A program made the translations under genes and the position numbers. The notes beneath the pieces were generated by a model. That model saw only the letters and a program-made list of their open reading frames with translations. It ran no database searches and had not been told where the DNA came from. A stretch of DNA of 64,000 bases from CAYPNF01 sp964411985 (lineage in GTDB: Bacteria; Verrucomicrobiota; Verrucomicrobiia; Limisphaerales; J093), in contig CAYPNF010000044.1 of the NCBI GenBank assembly GCA_964411985.1, positions 5,542 to 69,541 on the forward strand, in the 5' to 3' direction. Numbering within the stretch: the stretch's first letter is position 1; every line of letters starts with the position of its first letter. Positions 8,933-16,898 of this stretch are shown here, one piece after another.

Positions 8933-10417
8933 TCAACGGCTCTGTTTCTGACTGTCCACGAAGTCTTTCCAGATACTGTCAGGCGTCCCCCCCAGAACCG
9001 CCTCAAGTTCCTGGTCTCCGAGGTGTCCTTCGCGAGAAGCAACGTTGAGTTTTCGGACCACCCCGGGTTGCTTCGTTTTCTCCAGCCAGGCGAGCAACGC
9101 TGCAGCAGGGCCGTATCCATCGCGATAGGAAGACCGCGCAGCATCAATGTTGAGGCGCCCCGACTGCGGTTCGAACAGCGCGTACCGTACATAGTCCGCA
9201 ATGCCCTCCGTCACCCAGCCTTCCCCCTTTCCTTTGTAGTCCTGCACCACGTGGCAAAGCTCGTGCACGATCATGCCGTAATCTTTCGGAGATTTCTTGG
9301 TAACCCATTCTGCAGACACGCGAATGGAGTTGGCACCCGTTTCGGCGATTCCGTCGAACCGGTCAAAGCTGAGCTTCACCACCGGGTAGGGTAGCGGCTG
9401 GTCCGGGCCGCTAAGAAGAGCGGTGAGGCGCGGGTACCATTCCTCTGCAATCCGAGTGGCTTCCCTGGCAAACGACTCGCATTCGGGTGCCTTTGAAAAG
9501 TCAGTTTGAACATACTGAGGAGCTGGCTCTCCCGGAATCCCCATTCCGGAGGGAGAACGCGCTATCACACTCCGAAGTGGCCGACTGGCCTGGATACTTC
9601 CACCTGTGGCCAGGAAGAAGCCTTCCGTTGCCAGTCCGCCGTCAATGTTCTCCTTCGATTCCCACTCGGCCCCCGAAGCGGTGAAACGCGCCCGCGTGAG
9701 GCACTGCCACTCCCCCTGCACCGTCCGTACCATGCCACCTGCGAACCGCGCCCGGCGCAGGTCTCGCACGCTCTTTCCGTCACGCCGAAAATCCTCCACA
9801 AAGGAGTAGTAGCCCTTGAGCGGACGTCCACCCGTTCGGGTTCGAAAGGTCACCAAGTGCATCCATTCTTGCTTCGCAGGATTCCACAGGTACCCCGAAT
9901 ACGAGGTTTTCTCCCCCTGAGCGGAACCGCGCACGAGAAACCGGTTGGTTGAACCGAGAGTCCAAGGGAAGTCCATCATGCACTGTCCACCAGTTCCTTC
10001 GCCACCAAACCGTTTGATCCGCACTTCAGGGTGAGAATGCAACAGCTCAACCCGGTCCTCCTTGGACACGGCGTTCGGGTTGTCCCCCGAAGTCGGATCC
10101 CAGACCGAGAAGATGGCAACCTTACGGCCAGGCTCCATCAGTTCCTGGATCCCGAAATAGCCGGTATCCCATCCACATGCCATGAAATAGCTTCCCGGGG
10201 TGGATTGCTCCACGACCATTTCGTTGTAGAACGCATTCCCTTCGGGAGCCAACCAGCCCAAATGCACAGATCGGGCGGCAGTTGGTTCGCCGGCAGTCAA
10301 AATCCCGAGTGCGGTGAGGCCGACCACAACCCTAGCCCATTCAACAAATCCTAACACACCCCTGCTCCCGCTAGGAGGCAACAGCGCGGAAACGGGGTTC
10401 GCTTGTCCAGATCGCAT
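8933..10417 (-). CDS. Secreted DUF3472 plus BSP-type metalloprotease
   Basis: From ATG 10417 the product has 494 residues and begins with a hydrophobic segment (VVVGLTALGILTAG) suited to secretion. A longer reading to 10591 would overlap the upstream gene by 110 bp and lacks such a leader. The N-terminal half matches DUF3472 (YFMACGWDTGYFGIQEL, LVTFRTRTGG, GYYSFVEDF). The C-terminal third is a basic-secretory-protein (BSP) peptidase domain with the zinc motif HELCH near residues 384-388 and GWVTEGIADYVRY downstream, the expected context for the third ligand. Related proteins are predicted extracellular or periplasmic peptidases; no substrate is known. It ends convergently to the pilus operon. 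Confidence 0.8.
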   Translation of the reverse strand: MRSGQANPVSALLPPSGSRGVLGFVEWARVVVGLTALGILTAGEPTAARSVHLGWLAPEGNAFYNEMVVEQSTPGSYFMACGWDTGYFGIQELMEPGRKVAIFSVWDPTSGDNPNAVSKEDRVELLHSHPEVRIKRFGGEGTGGQCMMDFPWTLGSTNRFLVRGSAQGEKTSYSGYLWNPAKQEWMHLVTFRTRTGGRPLKGYYSFVEDFRRDGKSVRDLRRARFAGGMVRTVQGEWQCLTRARFTASGAEWESKENIDGGLATEGFFLATGGSIQASRPLRSVIARSPSGMGIPGEPAPQYVQTDFSKAPECESFAREATRIAEEWYPRLTALLSGPDQPLPYPVVKLSFDRFDGIAETGANSIRVSAEWVTKKSPKDYGMIVHELCHVVQDYKGKGEGWVTEGIADYVRYALFEPQSGRLNIDAARSSYRDGYGPAAALLAWLEKTKQPGVVRKLNVASREGHLGDQELEAVLGGTPDSIWKDFVDSQKQSR

Positions 10418-10481
10418 AGGTGAGCTTAGGAGGAACTGGATTCGCTTGTCAAAGACGCTCAGGCCTGCAAACCCCGGGGCT

Positions 10482-11774
10482 TCATAGACGAAGTCGAAAA
10501 CCACAACGGTTGAGCCCCGAGGCAAGCCCCAAAACCAGGAAAGCACACAAGAGCGATCTTCCCACCGCAAACCCCAGCCCAGCGTCCGCAAAACGTTGGT
10601 AGGCGGAAGTTACGTTGAGGAGGTCCATCGCCGGATACATCAAGTTGTGTAGGAGATAGGCCATAAGCACGTTCTGTCCGGCAACCGCAACGAAGCGCAG
10701 CCTAGGCCCGGCATGAAAGACGTCGAGGCCAAGGTAGAAGAGCAGCCATAGCAAGCCGGTTATGGCTGAGGCCCATAGGCACCAAGGGGGAGTGGCGCTA
10801 TTCTTGTTGATTCCGTAGAGGGGATGCAGAAGCAGCGCCGCTGCGGAACAGCCACTCACGAAAAGGAGCGTGAAGCGCACTCGGGCAACGGGGGGAGAGG
10901 TCTCGGGGGTAAGGAGAATGGTGGCCAACAGTACCCCGAACACGGTAATTGCTGCCTGAGAGCCAAGTGTGCCGCCAATGCCGACGAAACGCGCGAGCCA
11001 GAAGCCTTCGAACAGGCCGTTGCGGTCTGCGGGATAGAGACAAAACAGGAGCACCATGCAGCTGAGCAGAGCCAGTCGGCGCGTCCCAGCAGCAAGGAAA
11101 ACCAGGGTTCCAACCAGATAAGCCCAACCGATCAACCCCAGAATCCCGTACCACTCTGTGCGAAGCGAAAAGGGAGACAGAGCGATGATTCTCTCGCCTT
11201 TCGCACCTCGGAAAGAGAAGGCCAGCCAAACCAGAACCAGGAGCCCGATCCAACGCAGGAGCCGGTTTAGGTTAGAGCGGAGCTGACCTGGTTCACCAGC
11301 ATGAATCCCTTTGGAAGGAACAAGGTCGCAGAAGGCCATGATGGCGGCAAGGTACATGCAAGTCCCCCAGAGAGCCCCGGACCAGCCCATGGTCGCCGAA
11401 TCGGGTGTGCCGTTCACCATGAGGATCCCCAAGCCAAGCAGGGAGAGGGTACGAAGGCCGACGTGGAGCAAAACCAGGTGAATTGCCTCTCCCTTTTTCA
11501 ACCTCCCACCGATCGCGAAGGGGATGGACATTCCGACGATAAAGAGAAACGCCGGGAAAACCAGATCCACAAAGGTCATGCCGTTGGCGTCTCCGGGAAG
11601 ATGGCGCATCCACCACGGCACTATGTTGGGTGAAGCGCCAGCGATATCGTTCACGAAGACCATTGTGAACATAACCAGAGCCCGCAACGCATCGATGGAG
11701 GCTATGCGGTCCTTGCCGCTCCGGACGTTTTCACCCTCCATCGATTTGCCAAGATCCGGCGAAATGCCATTCAT
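10482..11774 (-). CDS. DUF5009 / COG4299 multi-pass membrane acyltransferase-like protein
   Basis: The product has about 430 residues with roughly ten hydrophobic helices. The opening RIASIDALRALVMFTMVFVND and FVDLVFPAFLFIVGMSIPFA are typical of COG4299, the bacterial relatives of heparan-alpha-glucosaminide N-acetyltransferase. I place the start at ATG 11774 because GGAAGGAG lies 8 bp before it; ATG 11828 is an alternative with a poorly spaced GGAG. By homology it could transfer acyl groups to an extracytoplasmic sugar. The protease gene follows after 64 bp in the same direction. Confidence 0.82.
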   Translation of the reverse strand: MNGISPDLGKSMEGENVRSGKDRIASIDALRALVMFTMVFVNDIAGASPNIVPWWMRHLPGDANGMTFVDLVFPAFLFIVGMSIPFAIGGRLKKGEAIHLVLLHVGLRTLSLLGLGILMVNGTPDSATMGWSGALWGTCMYLAAIMAFCDLVPSKGIHAGEPGQLRSNLNRLLRWIGLLVLVWLAFSFRGAKGERIIALSPFSLRTEWYGILGLIGWAYLVGTLVFLAAGTRRLALLSCMVLLFCLYPADRNGLFEGFWLARFVGIGGTLGSQAAITVFGVLLATILLTPETSPPVARVRFTLLFVSGCSAAALLLHPLYGINKNSATPPWCLWASAITGLLWLLFYLGLDVFHAGPRLRFVAVAGQNVLMAYLLHNLMYPAMDLLNVTSAYQRFADAGLGFAVGRSLLCAFLVLGLASGLNRCGFRLRL

Positions 11775-11908
11775 AGCCCGATCTCCTTCCTCGGTGGCAA
11801 CGCACTCAGTGTTGAACGCCCCATCCATCAGACCGGAGGCAGTTCACTCCTTCGCAGAAGACTGCAGTGGCGCCCCCGCAGGTAGCGGAGGCGCCACTCC
11901 AGAAGAAC

Positions 11909-13216
11909 TTAGAGGTCCTCGAGTTTGTGCGAGAAGTAACTCTCGTAAGCACTCAGGTCGAGCAAACCGTGCCCGGAGAGGTTGAACAGGATCACTTTCT
12001 TGCGTCCTTCTTCGCGGGCTTTCACGGCCTCATCCACCACACCACAGATGGCATGGGCCGACTCCGGAGCCGGAACAATGCCCTCGGTGCGGGCAAACAA
12101 AGTGCCACACTCGAAGACCTTGTTTTGATGATAAGCCTGGGCTTCGATCAAGCCCAGCTTGCGCAAGTGACTCACCGTCGGAGCCATCCCGTGGTACCGC
12201 AGCCCACCGGCATGGATGGACGGAGGCATGAAGTCGTGCCCCAGGGTGTACATCATCATCAAGGGCGTGGTTTGGGCGGTATCGCCAAAATCATACCGCA
12301 ACTCGCCCTGCGTCAGCGAGGGGCAGGAGGACGGTTCAACGGCCACGATGCGGTACTTCTTCTTCTCAGTGAGCATCTTGTGCACGAACGGAAACGCGAT
12401 GCCCGCGAAGTTGCTGCCGCCGCCGGCACAGCCGAAGATGACGTCTGGCTCTTCACCCGCCTTTTCCATCTGCTTGATCGCTTCCAGACCAATCACGGTC
12501 TGGTGCAAACACACATGGTTCAAAACGCTTCCCAGGCAGTACTTGGTGTGCGGATGCTTCACCGCGTGCTCGATGGCTTCGCTGATGGCAATCCCCAAGC
12601 TGCCTGGACAATGGGGATCCTTGGCCAAGAGCTGCTTGCCGTACTCCGTCTGGTCGCTAGGACTTGGATGCACCGTCGCCCCCCAGGTGTGCATGAGCAT
12701 CCGGCGGTAAGGTTTGTGTTGATAGCTCACCTTCACCATGAAGACCGTGCAGTCGAGTCCGAACAGGCGGCAGGCCAGCGCCACCGACGCACCCCACTGT
12801 CCTGCACCGGTTTCAGTGGAAAGGCATTTGGTGCCCGCTTCCTTGTTGAAATAGACCTGCGCCACCGAGGTGTTCACTTTGTGACTGCCAGCCGGGCTTG
12901 CCCCTTCGTATTTATAATAGATGTGGGCGGGTGTTTGGAGCGCCTTCTCGAGGCGAACCGCTCGCAGGAGGGCTGTAGGACGCCAGAGGGCATAAATGTC
13001 TCGGACCGGCTCGGGGATCTCGATCCAACGATCGGGACTCATCTCCTGGCGGACCAAGTTCTCCGGAAAGAGCGCATGCATCATGTCCGGGCTGATCGGC
13101 TGCTTGGTGCCTGGGTGCAGGGGTGGAGGCAGAGGCTCCGGGAAATCCGGAAGAATATTGTACCAACGATCCGGGATCTCGTCCTGGCTCAGGGTGAAAC
13201 GTGTCGGTTGACTCAT
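11909..13216 (-). CDS. TrpB-like PLP enzyme (tryptophan synthase beta chain 2, TrpB2)
   Basis: The 435-residue reading from ATG 13216 belongs to the TrpB2 branch: RPTALLRAVRLEKAL near 79-93, the PLP lysine in GSHKVNTS (Lys113), ETGAGQWG at 135-142 and the phosphate-binding GGGSN at 265-269. TrpB2 condenses indole, or occasionally phosphoserine-derived substrates, with serine. It is longer than TrpB1 and typically not encoded with trpA, and no other trp gene is in this window. Salvage of free indole is the usual proposal. In-frame upstream sequence to 13342 is unlikely to be translated because the family begins near MSQPTRF. Confidence 0.9.
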   Translation of the reverse strand: MSQPTRFTLSQDEIPDRWYNILPDFPEPLPPPLHPGTKQPISPDMMHALFPENLVRQEMSPDRWIEIPEPVRDIYALWRPTALLRAVRLEKALQTPAHIYYKYEGASPAGSHKVNTSVAQVYFNKEAGTKCLSTETGAGQWGASVALACRLFGLDCTVFMVKVSYQHKPYRRMLMHTWGATVHPSPSDQTEYGKQLLAKDPHCPGSLGIAISEAIEHAVKHPHTKYCLGSVLNHVCLHQTVIGLEAIKQMEKAGEEPDVIFGCAGGGSNFAGIAFPFVHKMLTEKKKYRIVAVEPSSCPSLTQGELRYDFGDTAQTTPLMMMYTLGHDFMPPSIHAGGLRYHGMAPTVSHLRKLGLIEAQAYHQNKVFECGTLFARTEGIVPAPESAHAICGVVDEAVKAREEGRKKVILFNLSGHGLLDLSAYESYFSHKLEDL

Positions 13217-13386
13217 GTGCTTGTATTGGCTCTGGTTATGCTGCGCAAAAGCCCTATCCTTGATTAGATGCAGAGTCAACCAAATCTTGCCACATCTCGC
13301 CAACAAAGTCCCACCCCCAACCGTTCCCGCACGCACGCGCAAAAACCTCGCCCTTGGACACCCCCTGCACTAGCCTCGACCCCAGA

Positions 13387-13890
13387 ATGAGCGAAGAGAT
13401 TTTTGACGTGGTCGACGAGCAGGATCAGGTCATAGGCCAAGCTCCCCGGCCGCAAGTCCACCGCGAAGGACTGCGGCACCGGGCAGTTCACGTCCTGATG
13501 TTCAATCGCAAGGGCGAGGTCTTCCTGCAAAAGCGCTCCTCGCGGAAGGACTGTTTTCCAGGACGATGGGATTCCTCGGCCTCAGGTCATCTCGATCATG
13601 GCGAGGACTACGACACCTGTGCGGTCCGTGAGGTCCGAGAAGAGCTAGGCTACACCCTGGACCATGTTCCCGAGCGCTGTTTCAAACTCGCCGCCTGCGA
13701 GGCCACGGGACAGGAGTTCGTTTGGACGTATCGTTGCGTCGCCGAGGGACCGTTTCTCCTGAATCCCGATGAAATTGAAACAGGAGGTTGGTTTGCTCCC
13801 GAGCAACTGGTGCGCTGGATGACTGAGAAACCGGATGATTTTGCCCCCTCTTTCCGCGCCATTTGGGAAAGGCTCTTCCCTGCTTCCTGA
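13387..13890 (+). CDS. Nudix hydrolase
   Basis: The 167-residue protein starts at ATG 13387, giving the canonical N-terminus MSEEIFDVVDEQDQVIG. The Nudix box is complete: Gly, five residues, Glu, seven residues, then REVREELGY (about residues 67-89). The family form, with HRAVHVLMFNRKGEVFLQKRS and a C-terminal WFAPEQLVRWM, is that of the Idi/YfcD-like Nudix proteins, which hydrolyse nucleoside-diphosphate derivatives or act as isopentenyl isomerase-like proteins. The precise substrate cannot be told. It diverges from the TrpB2 gene with about 170 bp between starts. Confidence 0.88.
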   Translation: MSEEIFDVVDEQDQVIGQAPRPQVHREGLRHRAVHVLMFNRKGEVFLQKRSSRKDCFPGRWDSSASGHLDHGEDYDTCAVREVREELGYTLDHVPERCFKLAACEATGQEFVWTYRCVAEGPFLLNPDEIETGGWFAPEQLVRWMTEKPDDFAPSFRAIWERLFPAS

Positions 13891-13957
13891 GCAGGCTTCG
13901 TTACAAGATTTGACTCCGGTTCCAGACGGGCGCATCGTCCCTACAGAATCAAACCCT

Positions 13958-14713
13958 ATGAAATCCACCCCAATTCTCCTCTCGCTGACCCTCCTCACCG
14001 CGACCTTATCAACGCCGAGCCTCACCGCAGCGGACAACACCGCTCCTCCCGGATTCGTGCGTCTGTTCAATGGCAAGGACCTGACGGGCTGGAAGGCGCC
14101 CGATGGGGACAATGGCCACTGGAAAGTCGTGAACGGCGTTATCGACTACGACGCGGCGAGTGAAGCGAAGGGGGACAAGAACCTCTGGAGTGAGAAGGAA
14201 TATGGGAACTTCGTGCTGCAGGTGGATTGGCGCATCAAGGAAACACCTTACGTAAACCCCAGCGTGCCCTACATTCTGCCGGATGGCACGCACGCCAAGG
14301 ATATCACGGGTAAGGAAATGAAGTTGGCACTGCCAGATTCCGATTCCGGGGTGTTCCTACGGGGGGAGGGCAAGTACCAGGTCAACATCTGGTGCTGGCC
14401 GATCGGCTCCGGTGAGATGTATGGGATTCGCACCGATGCCAACATGCCGGCCGAAGTCCGGGCCGCAGTCACGCCTCGAACCCAAGCGGACAAACCCGTT
14501 GGAGAATGGAACCACTTTGAGATTACGGTTCGCGGTAGTCGGGTCACCGTCCTTCTCAACGGAAGGACCGTTCTGCCTGGTGCCGAGATTCCGGGCTTGC
14601 CACCCAAAGGACGAATCGCATTCCAACACCATGGCGGGAAGCAGAATGGTGTCTGGAACAGCCCTCCCAGCCTGCTCCAGTTCAAGAACGTCTACGTGAA
14701 GGAGCTCGACTAA
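13958..14713 (+). CDS. Secreted DUF1080 (3-keto-disaccharide hydrolase fold) protein
   Basis: ATG 13958 opens a clear signal peptide (MKSTPILLSLTLLTATLS) of a 251-residue protein. The rest is a DUF1080 concanavalin-like jelly roll: PGFVRLFNGKDLTGWKAPDGDNGHWKVVNGVID at the start, NFVLQVDWRIK, DSGVFLRGEGKYQVNIW in the middle and the final strand LLQFKNVYVKELD. DUF1080 proteins are abundant in Verrucomicrobia and Planctomycetes; characterised members act on 3-keto-glycosides, others may just bind carbohydrate. It lies 67 bp after the Nudix gene, but a functional link is not evident. Confidence 0.88.
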   Translation: MKSTPILLSLTLLTATLSTPSLTAADNTAPPGFVRLFNGKDLTGWKAPDGDNGHWKVVNGVIDYDAASEAKGDKNLWSEKEYGNFVLQVDWRIKETPYVNPSVPYILPDGTHAKDITGKEMKLALPDSDSGVFLRGEGKYQVNIWCWPIGSGEMYGIRTDANMPAEVRAAVTPRTQADKPVGEWNHFEITVRGSRVTVLLNGRTVLPGAEIPGLPPKGRIAFQHHGGKQNGVWNSPPSLLQFKNVYVKELD

Positions 14714-14720
14714 GGGGGAA

Positions 14721-14923
14721 GGGGAAAAAGCGGCACCTAAGGGCGCACGCACTCCAAGACCTGGCGGAAATTCAACGAACCCTCCGCTGTGCGACAGCTT
14801 TTGGAGTGCGGCGAGGAGCGCAGCGATGTGCCGCTTTCCCAGGCCCTCACGCCACCCAGAAGTGCATAGGAAGGGAGGGGAAAAAGCGGCACCTAGGGGC
14901 GCACGCACTCCAAGACCTGGAGG
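14721..14923. repeat. Intergenic inverted and direct repeat, possible MITE-like element
   Basis: A unit starting GGGGAAAAAGCGGCACC and ending CACTCCAAGACCTGG occurs twice in direct orientation (14721-14767 and 14877-14923) with about 45 of 47 bases the same. Between them (14798-14840) lies an inverted relative. AAAGCGGCAC at 14727-14736 pairs with GTGCCGCTTT at 14828-14837, and CACTCCAA at 14750-14757 with TTGGAGTG at 14801-14808, so the first copy and the inverted copy can fold into one long stem. The element separates the convergent DUF1080 and SMP-30 genes and has no coding potential. It could act as a bidirectional terminator or be a short mobile repeat. Confidence 0.75.
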
Positions 14924-14955
14924 ACTTCCGTAGGCCTTCCTTTCCCTGAAACCGC

Positions 14956-16023
14956 CTACTTGGCGATCTTGCCCTTGGTGGACGTGCGAATCCTGCAGAG
15001 ATACTGATTCGCCGTCATGTAGAGGGTCGAACCGTCATCGCCCCAAGCGCAGTTCGCGGTGGGTTCGCCCGTGGCAATTGTCCCCAAGTGCTTGCCGTCA
15101 GGCGAGAGAACTAAAACGCCCCCTGGTCCTGTGGCAAAGAGGTTTCCTTTGAGGTCCACTTTCAAACCATCAGGCGATCCCTTTCGGCCGGGCACCAGGG
15201 GAGCCGCGTCAAAGAAGAGCCGGCCTGCGTCCAAGGTTCCATTCGCCTGGATGCCGTACGCCATGATGCGAGGGGCCTTATCGTCGGAAATGGCCACATA
15301 CAAGGTCTTTTCGTCCGGCGAAAGCGCTACTCCGTTCGGGAAAGTCAAATCCTTGTTCAAGGCCACCAAGGAACCGTCCGGGCGGAGGAGGTAAAGGCCG
15401 TTGAAGACCAGTTCCTTGTCCGGACTCTTATTCAGACCATTCAAGCCGTAAGGGGGATCGGTGAAATAGAGATCGCCATTCGCCCGAAAGACCAGATCAT
15501 TGGGGCTGTTCAGGCGGCGGTCGAGGTAGTAGCGGGCCAAGGTGGTAAAACGTCCGTCCTTCTCCAGACGAGCCACTCGGCGGTCGCCGTGCTGGCACAA
15601 GATCAGGCGGTTCTGAGAGTCAAGGGTCAGGCCATTCGCCCCAGATTCCCCTCCCCTCGCCTGCTGTCCCGTGTAACCGCTGGGATAGAGGTAATCGCGT
15701 GTCCCAACCCCTTCCTTCCACTCGAAGACGACGTTCCTGGGAACATCGGTGAACAAAAGGCTCTGGGTGACCGGATGCCAAACCGGTCCTTCGGCCCACT
15801 GAAATCCTCCCGCCAATTTTTCGATTTTGGCGTCGGGAGGGATCAGAGCGTCGAGGGCAGGATCGAGCCGCTCGACGGATCCCATCGCGGGATACTCTTT
15901 CTTGACGGCCTTGGCTGCCGACTTTTTAGGCGCTTTCTCTGCTGAACGCTCCACTGCCGCCTGAATGCAAACACCCAGGGTGAGTGCCGTCGCCAATGCC
16001 ACCGATCGCTTTAAGCCACGCAT
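14956..16023 (-). CDS. Secreted SMP-30/gluconolactonase/LRE-family protein
   Basis: Read from ATG 16023, the 355-residue protein begins with a signal peptide (MRGLKRSVALATALTLGVC) and a Lys/Ala-rich linker. A six-bladed propeller of the SMP-30 family follows: LAGGFQWAEGPVWHP with the metal-binding Glu, LNSPNDLVFRANGDLYFTDPPYGL with the conserved Asn and Asp, FPNGVALSPDEKTLYV, and GSPDGLKVDLKGNLF. All usual metal ligands appear present. Members hydrolyse sugar lactones; a periplasmic lactonase role fits the carbohydrate-related genes nearby. It diverges from the response regulator at 16131. Confidence 0.88.
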   Translation of the reverse strand: MRGLKRSVALATALTLGVCIQAAVERSAEKAPKKSAAKAVKKEYPAMGSVERLDPALDALIPPDAKIEKLAGGFQWAEGPVWHPVTQSLLFTDVPRNVVFEWKEGVGTRDYLYPSGYTGQQARGGESGANGLTLDSQNRLILCQHGDRRVARLEKDGRFTTLARYYLDRRLNSPNDLVFRANGDLYFTDPPYGLNGLNKSPDKELVFNGLYLLRPDGSLVALNKDLTFPNGVALSPDEKTLYVAISDDKAPRIMAYGIQANGTLDAGRLFFDAAPLVPGRKGSPDGLKVDLKGNLFATGPGGVLVLSPDGKHLGTIATGEPTANCAWGDDGSTLYMTANQYLCRIRTSTKGKIAK

Positions 16024-16130
16024 AATGATATTGAGAGCCACGGGGAGAATCAAATGTCGGCGCACGACGGTCAAGGCAAAAGCCGATGTCTTGCTTTCGG
16101 GAGGCGAGGATGGCACAGTAGAACCAAACC

Positions 16131-16796
16131 ATGAGCCCCAAACGCATTCTCATCATCGAGGATGATGATCTCCAGTACGAGATCTACGAGGAGGCGTTGT
16201 CTGACTATGCGCTGGTCCGGGCCCAAACCGGCTCTGAGGCGTTGGCATTGGTCTTTAAGCAGAAACCCGATTTGATCCTCCTGGACCACGTCCTGAGCCA
16301 TGGAGAACTGGGCCTCGACTACGTCCCCGAGCTCAAGGAACTCATTCCCTACGTTCCCATCATCATCGTTTCCGGAGCACTGGAGGTTCACCAGCAGATT
16401 CTCGCTCTGCAAGGCCCCCGGCGTGCCCATTACTGCCTTACCAAACCCGTGGACTTGCACGACCTAAAGCGCACGATCACCACCGCCCTCGCCGAATGCG
16501 GGGCGACGGAGATCGTACGCCAGTTCGAGGCCCTCGAGAGATCGAAGCGGGTCGATGTGGAGGATCTGCTGAGCCGGTCGACCGACCGCCTCTCTCGCCA
16601 GACGGAGATCCGACGCCAGCTTCGTGAATCCACCGCCCGCCCGAATATCTCCGCACTTTCGAGAAAGTACCGGGTAGCTCGGCGCACGATTATCCGGGAC
16701 CTCCAGGAACTTATCCGCCGAGGGGAGATTCCCGCCGAAGTCTATCCCAAGTGGGAATCGGAAGGGGATGAGGAAGAGGGTACCGGGGCGCCCTGA
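16131..16796 (+). CDS. Response regulator with C-terminal winged-helix-like domain
   Basis: The 221-residue protein has an N-terminal receiver (RILIIEDDDLQYE, phospho-Asp near residue 52 in LILLDHVL, Lys in LTKPVDL) and a charged linker. The C-terminal segment SALSRKYRVARRTIIRDLQELIRRGEIP looks like a small winged helix of the DeoR/Lrp-like type rather than the common OmpR, LuxR or Fis outputs. Its end is convergent with the end of the hybrid kinase at 16899, 102 bp away, but the kinase carries its own receiver so pairing is uncertain. Confidence 0.82.
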   Translation: MSPKRILIIEDDDLQYEIYEEALSDYALVRAQTGSEALALVFKQKPDLILLDHVLSHGELGLDYVPELKELIPYVPIIIVSGALEVHQQILALQGPRRAHYCLTKPVDLHDLKRTITTALAECGATEIVRQFEALERSKRVDVEDLLSRSTDRLSRQTEIRRQLRESTARPNISALSRKYRVARRTIIRDLQELIRRGEIPAEVYPKWESEGDEEEGTGAP

Positions 16797-16813
16797 CAAC
16801 GCCTAAGGGCGAC

Positions 16814-16844
16814 CTAGTTTGGGAAGCCCATTTCCCCAAGCTAG
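16814..16844. terminator. Hairpin between convergent signalling genes
   Basis: CTAGTTTGGG and CCCCAAGCTAG form an imperfect stem of about ten pairs with a short loop. It sits between two convergent stop codons, where a bidirectional terminator is expected. There is no long T tract, so the call is tentative. Confidence 0.4.
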
Positions 16845-16898
16845 ACCGGGTCCTCCTTAAGGGGTCTCCGCGCGGAGGATCGGCCGGTGTTTCACAAT

